From Schoenoplectus triqueter (lineage: Eukaryota > Streptophyta > Magnoliopsida > Poales > Cyperaceae), in the NCBI GenBank assembly GCA_964058805.1, contig CAXKVV010001688.1, positions 1-34,034 on the forward strand: a DNA stretch of 34,034 bases, written 5' to 3'. Of this stretch, positions 32,388 to 34,034 are shown piece by piece. Within the stretch, counting starts at the first letter, position 1; every line of letters starts with the position of its first letter. The translations under genes and the position numbers were made by a program. Under the pieces are notes generated by a model. The model was not told where the DNA came from, searched no databases, and worked only from the letters and a program-made list of their open reading frames with translations.

Positions 32388-32470
32388 TATATATGAGTGT
32401 TAATATGTATATCCCTTAGTAATGACTAGCAATCGTTGCTATGGGGTATACATATTAACACTCATATATA
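32388..32470. repeat. Hairpin, arms about 27 bp
   Basis: The left arm (32388-32415), TATATATGAGTGTTAATATG then TATATCCC, pairs with the right arm (32443-32470), which is almost its exact complement. The loop is about 27 bp. It lies 8 bp beyond the CACTA target duplication. It could be a tiny MITE or a fold in an RNA; nothing shows transcription. Confidence 0.75.
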
Positions 32471-33170
32471 TTCTAACATAAAATTTAAAGTATTATTCTA
32501 CGAATACTAATAAATGCTCTTTTTTGATAGTTTTTTTTAACCTTTTTATTTGAAAATTTTGAGGCAAATATAAGGTGAAAATTTTCTAAAGTGAGAATAG
32601 GATTTTGAAAATGTCATATAGTGCTTTGAGAATGGTGACATGGAGAAAAATGCACGAGAGAGGTGTGTGAGAGTATGTTTTAAAAATGAGGAGGAGTGTG
32701 TGAGAAGGAATAAAATGTACTTTTGTGTAAGATTATGGTGTAATATTGACTAATATGATGCAATATATATAAATAAAATTGTGTTTTTCTAAAACAATGT
32801 TATTGTTGAATACAAAAATTTTGAGTGTTTAATAGATTAAATTTTAAATTTTTTTTTTTTAAAAATATGACATTCATTTATTTTTTATATAGTATTTAAT
32901 AATTAGTGTCGGCATGTTGTCTGGAAAAATGAAGATTGTCGCTACTCTATTACAGGAAGTATCGGAAGATCTATAGAAGCTAATTTGTTTTAAGTACTTT
33001 ATGTAATCTTTCGTGTTCTATTTTTAGTTTCTGAAACAATTTTACTTTATTTTTTAAGTTTAAAATCTGGTAAATTCTTCAAAGCTCTTATAGAGACTAT
33101 ACCTAGTCAGTTGTAATAACTATTTTATCAATAAATTTTGAAGATAGGGCTTGACCCATAACTTTACTCA
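32471..33170. other. Intergenic, AT-rich, no gene seen
   Basis: No coding region is supported. One AATTAGTGTCGG word at about 32901 matches the repeat relic that follows. Confidence 0.4.
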
Positions 33171-33350
33171 AAAAATAATTAGTGTCGGATTTTTATTAAA
33201 AAACTAACCCTAATTAATATTAATAAGTGTTGATTTTTATTAAAATTTGACAATAATTAAATATCATTTAGCATTGGGTTTCTAGTAAAAATCTGATATA
33301 AAAAGCCAATTAGTGTCGGAATTTTATAAAAATTCGACACTAATTGCTGT
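33171..33350. mobile_element. Subterminal repeat relic of a second CACTA-like element
   Basis: AATTAGTGTCGGATTTTTAT (from about 33178), AAGTGTTGATTTTTATTAAA, and the near-perfect palindrome ATTAGTGTCGGAATTTTATA...ATTCGACACTAAT (33309-33344) are variants of TTAGTGTCGGTTTTT. That motif is typical of plant CACTA subterminal regions. No terminus or target duplication was found. Confidence 0.4.
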
Positions 33351-33474
33351 CATTAGTGATGATTTTTTTGTTACATCGGTGTCTTAATTATCAGTACCGG
33401 GAGATTCGGTGTCAGGTTGATAATATCCATAAATATCTGAATCTAAATGTGTTTTTTTTTTCTGTACTAATGAC

Positions 33475-33696
33475 TTATTTTTGTGGGGCCGTGAAAACCT
33501 CTTGCCATGCTGTTTCCTGCACTTTCACTGAGGTCGATCGTGTCAACAATTCTGATATCTTAGCTTCGCCATACCAGATCCATTGACAAAAGACATCAGG
33601 TGACGTACCTTTTGGCTGCCTCTCCACTTGTACAAGTTGTTTGTCTCCTTGCACCAACGTGCTGGTTTTTTTGCGTGAAAAACTAAAAATGATCAT
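33475..33696 (-). other. Unassigned 73-codon open frame, possible exon relic
   Basis: This minus-strand frame includes LVQGDKQLVQVERQPKGTSP and then WIWYGEAKISELL...VQETAWQEVF. It sits in a patch of about 220 bp that is less AT-rich than its neighbours. I do not recognise it. The opposite strand is also partly open here (33344-33586), so the real direction, if any, is unknown. It could be a fragment of a captured or decayed gene. Confidence 0.2.
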
Positions 33697-34034
33697 ATAT
33701 ATGCAACTAATTAATCAGGTGATGATATACAAATGATGACCAACCTATGGTAAGTTTGGGAATTTTAGGTGCAAGAGTACAGGTGTTATTATATTATGAT
33801 GCGGTTATGCCGTCATTAGCAAAATTGGAGATACTTTAGATTGATCTCATGATTTAATCCAAACTGTCTAATCTTGTTCCGACGGAGCAGATTCAAGTTA
33901 ATTATAATTATTAATTTCATCCATGTTTAGCGCATCTGCAAGAAAATAATATATGCATGTTTATATATACGTAAATTAGTACAATATCCGTATATGAAAA
34001 TAGGCAGATATAAAGATACGGATAATTTATGTTC

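Noticed and set aside
1..34034. CRISPR arrays, bacterial-type operons or phage genes
   Set aside because: The sequence is plant nuclear DNA with spliced genes; the tandem arrays are short AT-rich or palindromic units without unique spacers.
1..34034. tRNA, rRNA or snRNA genes
   Set aside because: I looked for tRNA B-box words and cloverleaf arms. Only the degenerate SINE at about 19.45 kb resembled a Pol III promoter. A tRNAscan and Rfam search would be decisive.

Overview
This is a stretch of nuclear DNA from a flowering plant. The evidence is GT-AG introns in two genes, plant-specific gene families (SKU5/SKS and DUF641), plant promoter words (site II, telo-box-like, TATA) and AT-rich intergenic DNA filled with small transposon relics. 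I could not place it to order or species.

Three complete protein genes are present. (1) Minus strand, 4565 to 27: a 13-exon J-domain gene encoding 540 residues, the plant DNAJC11 homologue known in Arabidopsis as OWL1 or dnaJ 13. (2) Plus strand, 9324 to 13108: a 9-exon SKU5/SKS multicopper-oxidase-like gene encoding 590 residues, with a signal peptide, many N-glycosylation sites and a GPI-type tail, but almost no copper ligands. (3) Plus strand, 21807 to 23156: an intronless DUF641 gene (GIL1/IRKI/UNE1 type) encoding 449 residues, with a TATA box and a five-codon upstream ORF. All exon joins were worked out by hand from splice sites and reading phase. The three genes are independent units with no operon-like relation. 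OWL1 and GIL1 relatives act in light signalling and SKU5 relatives in wall or directional growth, but I see no evidence that neighbourhood means shared function.

The remaining sequence is intergenic. 4.6-9.3 kb holds a foldback MITE, a 28-bp AT-rich tandem array and a degenerate hAT-like relic. 13.1-21.6 kb holds a foldback MITE split by a second MITE, several hAT-like relics rich in GATCCGA words, an 8-bp-TSD hAT element, a tRNA-type SINE with a 10-bp TSD, a possible orphan terminal exon and a third foldback copy. 23.2-30 kb holds further foldback elements, an hAT relic with a 7/8 TSD and a palindromic tandem array. 30070-32377 is a 2.3-kb non-autonomous CACTA transposon with an AAT target duplication. 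It carries a GC-rich leader-like segment, a nested MITE and a decayed Ulp1-type (C48) protease fragment. From 32.4 kb to the end there is a hairpin, a second CACTA-like subterminal relic and one unassigned ORF.

I found no sign of a new multi-gene system. The most informative items are two inverted copies of a (TA)n-flanked MITE, one of them inside the TA tract of another MITE; the CACTA element with its protease relic; and the site II promoter of the J-protein gene.
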